Positions 54,119-64,000 of a DNA stretch of 64,000 nt are shown one piece after another (position 1 is the first letter of the stretch; each line of letters starts with the position of its first letter). The notes beneath the pieces are model-generated. The model was not told where the DNA came from and did no database searches. It saw nothing but the letters and a program-made list of their open reading frames with translations. The position numbers were made by a program, and so were the translations under genes. Location: positions 4,340,001 through 4,404,000 of the forward strand of contig OZ316899.1 in assembly GCA_973895155.1 (NCBI GenBank), written 5' to 3'. This stretch comes from Marsupella aquatica. Taxonomy: Eukaryota > Marchantiophyta.

Positions 54119-54235
54119 CTGAGAAAATCTCTAATCCAATGCAATCTGACTTACATAGTTGGCGGTAGAGTGCAACACTAGTACATTTTTGACGACTTTC
54201 TGATACTCAAAATGCGACTATTTTGTCATGTCCAA

Positions 54236-54720
54236 ACCCGAGAGTATCGGACGTTGTTCGATACAAATACCTTCGTAATGTCCGATGTGCACCGCATCGG
54301 ATTTAGTTAGTCCGATGTGTTCCCTAACACAACCAATATCCCATATCGGTTACATCGGAACATTTCCAAAACTAAATGAATCGGACATTTGACCCAAAAA
54401 GTATTGTCAAGGGTCCGATCTTCAGGTTATCGGATACAATGTGCCTTAGAGACAACATCGAATATTTTCCGATGTTTATTCCAACGGACATGGTTTTCGT
54501 AATAGAATACTATGGACATAAATTGCGTAAGGTAAAGAATCGGAAACATTTCCGAAGCGGTCAATATTGGACCCCTTTGTTGGAACATTGGACGAGGGGT
54601 CCGATGTTTCCAATATCAGATGTGAGTGTTCCGATAGTTGTGATATCGGACAATTGCTGCGATTGAGCCTTTTGTGCTCCGATGCAAGTTCCATCGGATA
54701 GACCATTGGACACTGGTTAT
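54236..54720. repeat. Left subterminal repeat array of the CACTA element
   Basis: Many direct and inverted copies of TCCGAT and ATCGGA, often as YCCGATGT...ACATCGGAC pairs. In CACTA elements such subterminal motifs are bound by the TNPA-type protein. An open frame at 54376-54666 is made of these repeats and is not a gene. Confidence 0.75.
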
Positions 54721-54889
54721 CTTGAGGTTCTTAGTTGAGTGGGGTTGAGAGAAGTATTAGAGATACTTTATGGAATATGTTTTATGCAAGAGTGGACATT
54801 GAGAAACAAATATAGTGCCGAGAAATATATAATATCGGGAAAATAAACACAAATATGGTAGGGGGCTAGCTATAGTTGCTACTTACTAG

Positions 54890-57800
54890 CTAAGTGGTGG
54901 AGGGGATGTCATCATCTTCCACTACAACTATGTTGGGTCTATCCTGGACTATGGATTGTGATCGAGGGATATATGGCATCACAATAGACCAATTTGAGTC
55001 ATCCGGATAAGGTAGGTAAAAACATTGCTCAAGGTGATGTGGGAATGCAAACGGATCTGAAGACCTCCAATTTGAGCTAATAACACTTGTCTTCAACCGA
55101 GTAAATCCGCATGCATCATCTTCACATGTACGATTGTGGCCCACAAGATTCATCTTGAACCATTTGCACTTCAATACCACTTCCTCCAAAGTAGTATGTG
55201 CATGGTACTTCACAGTTAGGATCTCCTCAATCTTTCCATAATGAGCGATAGTGGACCGAATGGGATTCCTGTCCGATGTGCTGCTCTGTGAATCCTGGGT
55301 GAACCAACCCATGACCCCACAATCTTGTGTAGCTGCCCTCTTCTCATCAAGTCGTTCCACACGAAAGTGTCTTCCCTTGGACCACATGGCAGTCCGAGTT
55401 GTGACTAGTGGACCATGAACAAGGGTACAAAGCTTATCAGTCACCTCTGGATAATGCAATACACTCTCCCTTGTACCCACCAAGGCATCCACTTCTAACA
55501 ACTTTGACTTCATGTATGGGTGAAACTTAGGAAATATCCGTGGTCGTCGACTATTTTGCTTCTCCTCCTCATAAAACGATGTCCACTCCCCTACAACCTC
55601 TGGTGAGTTGTACAACATAAATGTTGTGAGTTGCAAACGCTCCGCTGAGCTTAAGAGACGCTCTTTTGATGCCCCAATGAGTCTATCATCCTCGTAGTCC
55701 GCCTCTCGTGCCGCCTCATCTATCCATCCCCTAGGAGCATTTGGATCTAGTGTGGCAACTATGTTTGTACAATAAAACATATTCTCTGCTCCAAGATGAC
55801 GCTCTGCAATGCTACCTTCCACCCTAGCGCGATTAGAGACATACAATTTCATCACTCCCATATAACGCTCTACCCAATACATCCATCGACAATGCACTGG
55901 GCCTGCAATTGCAACCTCACGCACTAAATGTATGAGAAAATGAACCTGACCAACAAAAAATGAGGGAGGGAGTGCCTTCTCCAACTTGCACACAACCTCT
56001 ACTCCAAATGTCTCCATTGCAGCAGTTTCATCCTCCTGTACCTCCTTCTGACATACCCATCTCAAAAGCTTTCCCAATGACCAAAGGGCATCACGAAGTT
56101 CCTCACTACCCAATCCAATAATCGCAACTGGAATGACATGTTCTAGTAACCAATGATAATCATGTGTTTTCAAGTAAGATGGCCATTTTGGAGAATCATC
56201 CCCCCCAAATGCTTTTCGGAGATTTGCGCCATAACCTGTGGGAAACCTCATTGACCCAATACGTCTGCAAAACTCAGTGCGCTCTGCCCTACTCAAAACC
56301 CAAGGAGGATGGATGTTGGGGGGGTCACCAGGGGGGTCCAAAGATGGCAAAAAACCAAGAAGACCATGCATCCCCATCTCCTCACAACTTTCTCTCCAAT
56401 TGTGGTTCTTTTCCCCATATAGATGACAAATCAATGATCTGCCCACATTCCCCTCAATGTGCATCGGATCTAACAAGTGATTAATGGGCAACTCTGACCA
56501 ATATGGCAATTGTGACAATGCAGACAAACGGGTCATGCCACATCGGAGAATTTGTAATGGATCATCTGGGTCTTGAACTCTTTCCCATACCTCTCTCCAA
56601 TATGTTGGACCCTTTTGCTGAGGTTGAGGACGAGTATCGGGTTGGCCATCTTCAGTATCATACAAGAAATGATCACTCCTCCAAGGATGGTCTTCTGGAA
56701 GATATTTGGTATGGCCAATGTAAACTATCTTACGCAAAGTACTTGACTTGCGTCTTGACACACCCTCCAAATCTGGTCCGCACGAAGGGCAAGCTCTATA
56801 GCCTGATGTTTGCAATCCAGAGATATATCCAAACCCTGCGCTTGATCAATACACAACCAGCCAATGAAAGTAAGTTAAATGATACAAATTATAACCAAAA
56901 TTAATTAATTAATAAGCATGGTGTAAATAGATAGCAATGGAAATAAGGGTTTAATACCCTACCTGGCAAATCATGCATGGTCCACATAAGAATGGCCTTC
57001 ATGGTAAATGTGCGGGATAAACCTCTAGTGTTGTCACGTCCGTCATAACAATCCACCCCTCTCCAAAGTTTCAAAAGCTCATCAATCAAGGGTTGCAAGT
57101 AAATGTCAATCTTTTTTACTTGCTTAGGACCAGGGATGATGATTGAGAGTAGTAGATGATCTTTCTTCATGGCCATCCATGGAGGGATATTGTAATTTGT
57201 GAGAACTACAGGCCATACTGAATATGGCTTAGCTTTACCTGCTAATGCAAAAGGACTGATACCATCTTCTGCCAAGCCAAGTCGAACATGTCGCGGGTCA
57301 GTTTTGAACTCACCCCATCTGCCCTCTACAAATCGATTGGTAGGAGAGTCTACCATCATCTGCATGGTACTAGAGTCTGTACCCATATCCGAACGATGTT
57401 GTGAGTGCCAGACCATATACTCAGCCAACTCTGCACAACGATATTGATGGCGCAATCGAGGGATGAGAGGAAAGTACCGCATAACCTTTTGAGGCACCTT
57501 CCCCGTCAACATGTCATCACGGAACCGTGGCTTCTCACACATAGGACATATAATTGCATTCTCATGCTCACCCCTGAAAAGAATGCAATCATTCACACAT
57601 GCATGTATCACTTCATATTTTAGGCCAATGGACTTCAACACCTGTTTAGCCTCCTTCCAAGAGCTTGGCATGTTGTTGCCTGGTGGTAAAATACGATCAT
57701 GTAGGGTACGAAAAACATCATCCAAAAGTAGGTTGCTTGCCCCATGTCTTTGTTGCACATTCAACAGCAACATTATTGCTGAGAGCCGAGATAGCCTACT

Positions 57801-58101
57801 CCCCTCAAATATGCGAGTACGAGCATGACGTTGAGCCTCTTCCCATTCCTTCTGCTGGCCCCCTAGAGACATGCGGATGAGTGTTGTTGTCATCCTGGCT
57901 ACCCATGTCCTCCATACCAATGTCCGCATCATCGTCATAGAACTGATCCATGAGCTCATCCATGGCCCTCTCCTCGTCAACATGATATTCGGTTGGATTG
58001 CCCCCCTCATGCTGTACCTCAGTCTCCTCCCCACGATTGGCCACCATGGCCTCAACAAGGTGTTGCCGCATAGCTCGTGATATTACCCCAATATCAGGCA
58101 C
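54890..58101 (-). pseudogene. CACTA transposase (TNP2 / TNPD-like), two exons, one frameshift
   Basis: The acidic N-terminus MPDIGVISRAMRQHLVEAM (58101) runs to about 57865, where a run of five G on the coding strand shifts the frame. It then continues in the frame ending at 56963. An intron at 56836-56962 (GT-AG) joins MHDLPG to FGYISGLQTSGYRACPSCG. The exon-2 frame is open to TAG 54890. The Transposase_21 region includes RYFPLIPRL and VRLGLAEDGISPF. Candidate DDE residues are Asp in LAEDG (about 57250), Asp in MHDLP (about 56972) and Glu in MHIEGNVG (about 56455). DUF4218-like (VHCRWMYWVERYMG) and DUF4216-like regions follow. Apart from the homopolymer shift it looks intact, so a sequence error is possible. 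Confidence 0.85.
56836..56962 (-). other. Intron of the CACTA transposase
   Basis: The 127-base intron has GT at 56962-56961 and AG at 56837-56836. Removing it restores a continuous TNP2 reading (DLPG then FGYISG) across a phase-1 codon. Confidence 0.8.
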
Positions 58102-58206
58102 TACATATTGGTTCTATCATACAACATGCATCCATGTAATGTCATCAACATCAATCTTGCCAACAATCTCATTAATCCAACATTAGAAATGGAAAATAAA
58201 TTTCAG

Positions 58207-58228
58207 ATATATATATATATATATATAT
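58207..58228. repeat. AT dinucleotide microsatellite
   Basis: Eleven AT units between the SET gene and the transposase. Confidence 0.9.
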
Positions 58229-58242
58229 GTAAGCCCAAGAAA

Positions 58243-59507
58243 CTAAGTTGGACGAGAATGTAGAGACAATTTTGGTGCATCCCAGTCATAATCACACAAT
58301 AACTCCTCTCCCGCTCTAATGGTCCTAATGGCCATTGTCATGATGTGGTCATCCATATGTTTCACAAAATATGGGTTTCTAGGTGGACCAAACATTTGGA
58401 TCCACTCTACATTAGCCTCCAAATCTCTACCTCTACCTGTGGTACTATTGATGTATCCTGCTAAATTTCCATTCCTAACAGGGTCACCGTCAATCATCCG
58501 ACAATGCCACGGCCTAGTGAACACCTCGTCTGGGTCTGAGTCCATCCTCAATGCATACACCCCCCAACTTGGGTGTTGACGCAACAAAATGTTCCAACTC
58601 TTTGTGTTATATACAGCCCCAATATAAGGGAAAAGGTGCTCTCCATCGTAGCCACGTCTCCATGGCTTTGGAGGGACAACAATGTCATCCAAAGCATATA
58701 GACCATATCCTATATCAGCACCAATAGAGGACTCCTTCACTATCCAAGGATGGCCCCATATCTCCACAGGTTCATCAATAGGAATGTAATCTGGAAATTT
58801 GAAGACACTGGGAGAAAAGTCTTTCAAAACGTCTGCAGCCCTGCCAGTGAGATAGGATACTCCAAATCGGCCCTCAACGCCAATGTAATCTACATTTGTT
58901 GGAGGACGATCACTACCTAACACCCCCTCCCGGATGTCTATGTGGTCCACAGGCTCGTACTGCCATCTACGTCTATGAGACCGTGCTCGTGTACGTAGGA
59001 CTCTTGAAGTCCCAACCTCTGGCCAAGATACTGGTTCTCCCTCTACATGATCATGTATGGGGATAGGAGCTGGGGGGCTAAGAGGAGGATGGGCAGGGGG
59101 GCTGCAAGCAAGTCTCTAGCCCTTGCTAGGAATCCTTCTAGCCACACAGCCTCATCAACCAAAGGAGGTGGGGGTCTACGGGGCACCTATTTCAGCACAC
59201 AATAAATTAGTGTTATTTAAATGCAAGCCCAATTGGAGTTTCATGAATGGAATTAAATGGGAGACATATATATTACCTGGCTAGGCAAGTACCCTGGTGT
59301 ATCACCCTCATGACGGCCATAGTTCTCAATGTGCTCACAAGTCTCCCAGGCATGTCGGACCACAAGTCCCTTGCATCTCACACACCAGCAAGATATGGGC
59401 CCTAGTGGAGCACGAGGACGCTCAAGAGGAGGGGGTGGAGGAACCTCCCCCTCTGATGAGCTCGTGTCTGAGTCTGAATCCGACGTGGAACTATCGGATG
59501 TAGACAT
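58243..59507 (-). pseudogene. SET-domain (histone methyltransferase-like) gene carried by the CACTA element
   Basis: Exon 1 (59507-59277) encodes an acidic Ser-rich start and a Cys/His finger ISCWCVRCKG...CEHIENYGRH like the N-terminal finger of CACTA transposases. Intron 59276-59187 is GT-AG. Exon 2 runs to TAG at 58243, with an apparent frameshift in a run of six C near 59096-59101. The SET core is clear: GADIGYGLYALDDI, LFPYIGAVY, then GNLAGYINSTTG in place of the usual N-H-S-C box (Asn kept, His replaced by Ser), and AIRTIRAGEELLCDYDW. SET proteins transfer methyl groups to lysines, mostly of histones. The changed box makes activity uncertain. The gene lies between the transposase and the divergent TNPA-like gene. 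Confidence 0.7.
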
Positions 59508-60845
59508 CTACATATCATACACATCCAACATGTAAGGCGGATTCAACAACTTATCATGTTTAAAACCACAATTAAAGAGATATATAAACATCAATTGCCC
59601 TACCTCAATGATACCCGCGCTTTGCCGTGCCTACTGGGCTGTATTCTCTACACACAAGGTGTGGGATATCCAAAATCTCTACAGCGTGGAGATGAGTTAC
59701 ACAAATGCTGCATAAATGCAAAAAAGTACTTGACTGACTTTTGGCACACGATATATCAAACTTGCCAAAGCAGACCTCAATGTTCCAATCCAAAATGGAT
59801 GGATGGGCCGGGGAATCATACCTCGTGGATGCGCGGTCTCACACTATGCATAGTGCGTTGTCCAAGAACAAAACCCTACCTAGCTACCCCCCTCAGCCCA
59901 AAAAAAAAAACCTAGCTACCCCTCGATCAAAACCTAGGTACTGCACATAAAATCCAATCACAACCATTAGTGTAACAAAGGCTTAACATTATCCTCAAAA
60001 AATGTCTAACAATATCCTATGTATTAAAACCCTATACCAATAAATCCCAAAACCCCTCAAAGCCCTAAAGTCCTTCAAAGAGAATTGGGATCAATTATAG
60101 TAAAAGAGTAAATCTAGGTACCACTTACTAGCCAAAACACCTTGACTTATCCTTGCATCCATCACTCAATGTTGAGCAAGTTAAGGCCCTATAATTACAA
60201 TACTATACAACTTAGCTTTATAAATTTAGGGTGCAATAAATTAAGCATGCAATCACAACCATATTTTAGTTATCTTAGGAAATACAAAGTCATGAACTAA
60301 CCCCAAAATTGTAGTTGCAAAGAAGGAACTTGCAAGAGGCCGGGTAACATATACACAATATGCCATCCCATTCACGGTGTTACCTAAAAAAAACCGGATA
60401 TATTCAAAATGACCACAAAAAAGTGACTATAACCCTCCCTTCTATTACCCCACCCAATTACTTAATTCCATGCTCCACATACAAACCCAAACACCCAAAC
60501 TAAACCCAAAGTAAATAGATTTGACCTCCTATGGGACCAAAACATGGAATCCGTTATAGCTGATCGAGGGGTCCGATACTAAAACAAACGGAAGCAGCAT
60601 CGTAAAAGCAGGAGAAAGAAAAGCAAGGAGGGGTCCGAAGCAAAACGCATCCAAAGGTCCGATTGTAGGTCCGATTCTTTCGGCTTTGGACATTGCGTTG
60701 CATAAAGTATTGGAAACAACAGACCTGTTTTCAAAAAATAAGTCCCGATGCGGATGCGAAGATCCGGGCATCGGGCCAAGCTTCGCATTTCGTGTTTTGC
60801 GAGGCCGGGAGGCTCAGGTAGACGTCGGTGGGCAAGGAGAGAGAC
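59508..60845. promoter_or_regulatory. Divergent intergenic region of the CACTA element
   Basis: 1.3 kb, AT-rich, without a supported gene, between the minus-strand SET/transposase unit and the plus-strand TNPA-like gene. It contains two neighbouring A-rich CCTAGCTACCCCTC repeats near 59877-59935 and, at its right end, a cluster of TCCGAT motifs. It probably holds both promoters; none is precisely recognisable. Confidence 0.5.
60560..60790. repeat. Subterminal-type motif cluster upstream of the TNPA-like gene
   Basis: GGTCCGATACTAAA, GGTCCGATTGTAGG, GTCCGATTC and ATCGGGCC lie within 230 bases, ending about 55 bases before the ATG. They resemble the units of the terminal arrays. Confidence 0.65.
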
Positions 60846-63218
60846 ATGGTGGGAGGAGGATCAGGTGGTGGGGACGGGGCTGGACCCTCTCGGCCCTATG
60901 ATGAGATTATGAGGGAGATTTTTATGAGTAGGGCAAGGCTAAGTGCTGAGGATGCAGAGAGAGTTGTGCCACTTCTTCTGACCTTGATTGATGGATCCAG
61001 GATTGAGGCAGAGAAAGCTGCGGCTGCAACCATTGCTGCAGAGAAAGCTGCAAAGAAGAAGCGAAAGGAGGCAAAGAGAGGCAGGGAAGATGGTGAGGAA
61101 TCCCTCTCTCCCTGAAAAAGAGAGAGGAAGCTTCGCAAGGCAGCTAAGGAGGCTGAGAAGAAGAGAGTGGAGGAGTTAAAGCGAAAGGAAGCTGAGAGAG
61201 CTCTGAGGCCTGAGCTAGCCCTAAACTCAGGTGGCTCCCCAATCTCTTCCGCAGCCAGTTCAAGCAGGTGGTGAAGGCCAATTTGGGGCCATTAGATTAC
61301 TGGGGAAGGAAGACTGAGGAGGAGAAAGGTCGAATGCGAGAGCAAGTGAAGGAGCGATTCAGGAATGGGGCCTCCCTTGATGACAGGTTCTTGAATAAGA
61401 GGATATCAGCTTCACTTTCAGACATGCGAAATCATCAGAGAGAGAAGTTCAAGAAGTACCTTGCTGATTTTCCAATTGATTCAGAGGTGGTCAGGGAGCA
61501 AGGCTGTCCAGATGTGCTCTCCCCAGATGAGTGGGCAGCTTGGCTTGAGGAGGAATTAGCAATCCGAGCCTGGCAAAAAAAAAGACAATGGGACCACAAA
61601 ATCAGCTTGGCAGAGGAGAAGTGGAAGGCTGGGGAGGAAATTGACATCCTCCCCCTCCAACAGAACCTACGGCAGTGGGGAGCTCAAGCAGTACGATTAA
61701 AAGAGCCACCCAAGGACATCATCGAAGCATTGGAGCGAGTCCAAGGGCGGCCCATCGTCACTCACCGCATGGGGCAAGGAGGCTCCAATCGACTGAAAGC
61801 AGAGTTCGTAAGTGCCTTCTCCCTCCTCCCTAGCTCCTCCCCCCGACCACCTGACCTTCTCTTGCGAAGAGTGACTCAATTTCTGCTGCCGAATGCCTTT
61901 ATGCCGTTTCAGCCCAATGTTTTTTGCTCTCGGGACTGTTCTGTCCGATACTCATCCAAAGCTTTTAGCATTGGACCTAGTATCAGACCTGTTGTTATGC
62001 CATTTAGGGTTACCGGGATCCGATATTGTTCCGTTGCTTTAAGTATCGGAAACAGCATCGGACCCCTCGTAAGAACAACGGGTTTTTTAAAATGTTGCTC
62101 TTTCACTCAATTAGGGGTATGGGTTTGCATTCTTCAGTACCCTAAGAAGGCATGGGACCCCTTACAAGAATTGGGAAAAGTTGGGCCGATGCAAAGACTA
62201 GTTTTCATGCTAATGGGTTTCTCGTTTGGTATTGTGATGTGTCAGGAGCGGGACTGGGGTCGACCTATTGGGCCGTCAGAGAGGGAGTTAGCAAAGAGGG
62301 ATGGACCCCGAGCTCTTAAGCTCCACCTTGAGGAGGAGCTGGGAGAGGTTATTGGTGTTGAATTGGCCCTATATAGGTTCAAATTGTTTTTGGTTGTGGT
62401 CAATATTAGAGAGCTTTCAAGGAACTATGTTTTCAAATGCAATTTAACCCTACTTATGTATTGTGCAGGATGAGGAGACAGGGTCTGATGAGGGAGAGGA
62501 GGGTGAGGGTGAGGAGGGTGAGGGTGAGGAGGAGGATGATGGTGAAGAAGGAGAGGATGGTGAGGGAGAGGAGGGAGATGATTCTGAGACGTCTGTGCCC
62601 TTAGAGGGTGCGGCAGAGTGATCGGGGAGGGTGCCCCGAGTTACCCCTACCCCTGCAGTCCCTCATGTTGCCCCCACATCAGCACAGAGGGGTAGGTCAC
62701 ATGGTGTTCATGGGGTGGCCTCCCATCAGTCGGGAGTGTCACGGAGTGCGAGGCCCGGCCCCTCAGGGGGTAGTAGAGGTGGCGCGGGACCAGGCCATCG
62801 CTCTGGAGTACTATCCGGTACACCTGGCTCTTCTCGACGAGTGGGCCGTGACATGGAGGATGGTGGCTCTAGGGGGTGAGCGCCATCACGTGAGTCTGGT
62901 GGGAGTACCGCACGGCATGGGCCACGGACAGCATGTGCAGGGGATGCATCCCATCACTCTCACAGGTCTACCGGAGGGGGAGATGGCTCCTTCCACTCTG
63001 CCGTGTCAGGGGGTTTAGAGGCATCTGTTGCACCTCAGCATCCTAGCGGTGCATCTAGTGGGTCAGGATCCCGGCCAGCATCAGGCCAACCCACTGGTGA
63101 GCAGGTGGTTGCCACGGTTGTGGGCAGCCAGAGAGAGGAGGGGTCTTGTGTTCCTGGACCTGTACCACCCCCTCGTTCTCGCCCGAAGAAGAAGAAGGGA
63201 TGCAACACACCTTTTTAG
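60846..63218 (+). pseudogene. TNPA-like accessory gene of the CACTA element
   Basis: ATG 60846 opens a Gly-rich start, a helical block (YDEIMREIFMSRARL) and a Lys/Glu coiled stretch. A TGA at 61113 and a frame change between about 61214 and 61265 lead to the core QVVKANLGPLDYW...DRFLNKRISASLSDMRNHQREKF, then LSPDEWAAWLEEELA and THRMGQGGSNRLKAEF, resembling the Transposase_24 (Ptta/En/Spm) family. Intron 61808-62468 is GT-AG; the same frame happens to stay open through it. Exon 2 encodes a Glu/Gly tail, a Ser/Gly/Arg-rich region and KPKKKKG near the end. TGA at 62619 and 62877 interrupt it. All three TGA could derive from CGA. TNPA binds subterminal repeats and aids transposition. Confidence 0.55.
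61930..62075. repeat. Subterminal-type motif cluster inside the TNPA-like intron
   Basis: CTGTCCGATACTC, GATCCGATATTG, AGTATCGGAAAC and GCATCGGACCCC occur in the intron 61808-62468, matching the units of the end arrays. Confidence 0.65.
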
Positions 63219-63480
63219 AGCTTAGTGGCATGAGCTAGATATGTAGTGCATGGTAGCTTTTATACTAGCATATATATGTACCATCTAGTATAGTAAGCTA
63301 CCTAGGCTACTACATATTGTACATACCAGGGGGTTTCCCTTTTGAATATGACATTTTGAGCTTGTACATATAACATTCTTTTGCATCAATCATAATTTAA
63401 CCCAATTTGGCCCATTTCACCATGAAACTAACCCTAAACCCTCAAATACCAACCCCATGAGGCCCACTCTTCTATCAAGA
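63219..63480. other. 3' flank of the TNPA-like gene, no gene seen
   Basis: AT-rich sequence with several TATATA and CTAGTA runs. It probably contains the polyadenylation region. Confidence 0.5.
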
Positions 63481-64000
63481 AAGAATCACCCTTGTCCGTT
63501 ACTAGTCCAATGCAATATACATCGGAAAAACACCTAATTATCCCATGCTTTCAGTATCGGACATCCGATACTCTGCTCTTCAAAAAGTCCTATACTAAAC
63601 GCATCGGACCCCTCGTCCAGCAAGCATGACAAAAATCCAATGTCCGATACCGACCACTTTGGACCATCCAATATAAAAACAATCGGATTGTCCGATACAT
63701 GCAACATTGGACCTTCCGATCTGTAATCCAATGGATGTTGCGATACTAAACGCATCGGAAACTCCGATGCTATAAATTACGCACATTGTGAAGCTCTAGG
63801 TAACAGAAATTCCGATATGATATGTATCGGACGCCAAGTTTTGCGATTAAGGTCACCCAAGTGGATATCCGACTCTCTTTGCATTGGATACAAAATAGTC
63901 CAAAATGGTTTGCTTCGGAAATACCAATGTAGAGAGAAACGGAAAGTCCGAAGGTTGTCCGATGGTCGGTGTCCGATATGTGGAGAATGGGAACATACGA
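63481..64000. repeat. Right subterminal repeat array of the CACTA element (to window end)
   Basis: Dense TCCGATA and ATCGGAC units in both orientations, of the same kind as at 54236-54720. The array is still running at base 64000, so the right terminus should lie shortly beyond. Confidence 0.75.

Larger units (their letters stand above)
25542..54175 (+). mobile_element. MULE-like element, copy B, inserted in copy A and heavily interrupted
   Basis: The left edge lies in the copy A transposase exon and shares its first about 45 bases with the left edge of copy A. The element contains the same pair of divergent genes and is split by a Ty3/Gypsy block (26049-41981) and a solo LTR (42125-46125). 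The right end is not seen: a CACTA element begins at 54176, about 420 bases after the last transposase codon. Sequence between 25599 and 25866 is noncoding 3' flank of the accessory gene. Confidence 0.6.
53754..54175 (+). other. 3' flank of the copy B transposase up to the CACTA insertion
   Basis: No gene. AT-rich sequence with two palindromes in its last 170 bases. The final CAA before CACTA is the candidate 3-bp target duplication. Confidence 0.6.
54176..64000 (-). mobile_element. CACTA (En/Spm) DNA transposon, left part, continues past the window
   Basis: Begins with CACTAGTACATTTTTGACG at 54176, preceded by CAA. It carries a TNP2-type transposase on the minus strand, a SET-domain gene on the minus strand and a TNPA-like gene on the plus strand. 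Subterminal arrays of GTCCGAT/ATCGGAC motifs lie at the left end and at 63481-64000. The right terminus lies outside, so the target duplication and full length (over 9.8 kb) cannot be checked. Confidence 0.85.

Noticed and set aside
54376-54666. Open frame of 96 codons at the left end of the CACTA element
   Set aside because: It is composed of the subterminal TCCGAT repeats and matches nothing coding; repeats without stops explain it.
61808-62468. Reading the TNPA-like protein straight through to 62473
   Set aside because: The segment has consensus GT-AG borders, contains subterminal-type motifs, and the acidic tail continues only after splicing.

Overview
The window is a stack of nested plant-type transposable elements. 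I see no convincing host gene, rRNA, tRNA or CRISPR array. Several things point to a nuclear genome of a land plant or close streptophyte relative: plant Ty3/Gypsy and Ty1/copia remnants, a CACTA (En/Spm) transposon with the TNP2 domain set, MULE-like transposases with a SWIM finger, GT-AG introns, and plant-mobile-domain-like proteins. The lineage cannot be fixed from this sequence alone.

Layout. 1-5903: a decayed Ty3/Gypsy element (gag, protease, truncated RT) with two 1.5-kb LTRs and an initiator-Met-type primer site. 5904-7748: the 3' part of a large LTR (family L3). 7749-13230: a Ty1/copia pol remnant split by a 3.9-kb solo LTR (family L4, 8650-12543). 13231-25541: MULE-like element copy A, carrying a solo LTR of family R (18889-23562). 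25542-54175: MULE-like copy B, inserted into the transposase gene of copy A. Copy B is itself split by a young Ty3/Gypsy element of family R with 4660-bp LTRs (26049-41981) and by a solo LTR of family L3 (42125-46125). 54176 to the window end: the left part of a CACTA element inserted just downstream of the copy B transposase.

The most interesting system is the MULE-like element. Each copy has two divergent genes. The plus-strand gene is a DDE/SWIM transposase. The minus-strand, multi-exon gene appears to join a ParB-like domain (DGNH-type motif) to an N4/N6-type DNA methyltransferase-like C-terminus. An 18-bp palindrome, GCTAGCRANNTYGCTAGC, occurs 14 times in introns, the divergent promoter and the 3' flank of these two copies. 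In the promoter its spacing is identical in both copies. I saw it in no other element here. A transposon that encodes a ParB/methyltransferase-like factor and carries dispersed palindromes suggests a self-recognition or anti-silencing system, by analogy with the VANC factors of Arabidopsis VANDAL elements; this is inference.

The second highlight is the CACTA element. It carries a SET-domain (histone methyltransferase-like) gene between its transposase and a divergent TNPA-like gene. Sequence motifs like its subterminal repeats also sit in the TNPA promoter and intron. The third is a group of LTRs of about 4-4.7 kb, in at least three families, each containing an ORF for a PMD-like plus coiled-coil protein within the LTR itself.

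Most genes are decayed. Many stops fit C-to-T changes (CGA to TGA, CAG to TAG, TGG to TAG on the other strand), as expected for methylated, silenced repeats. The family R element is the clear exception: its gag-protease and pol frames are open.
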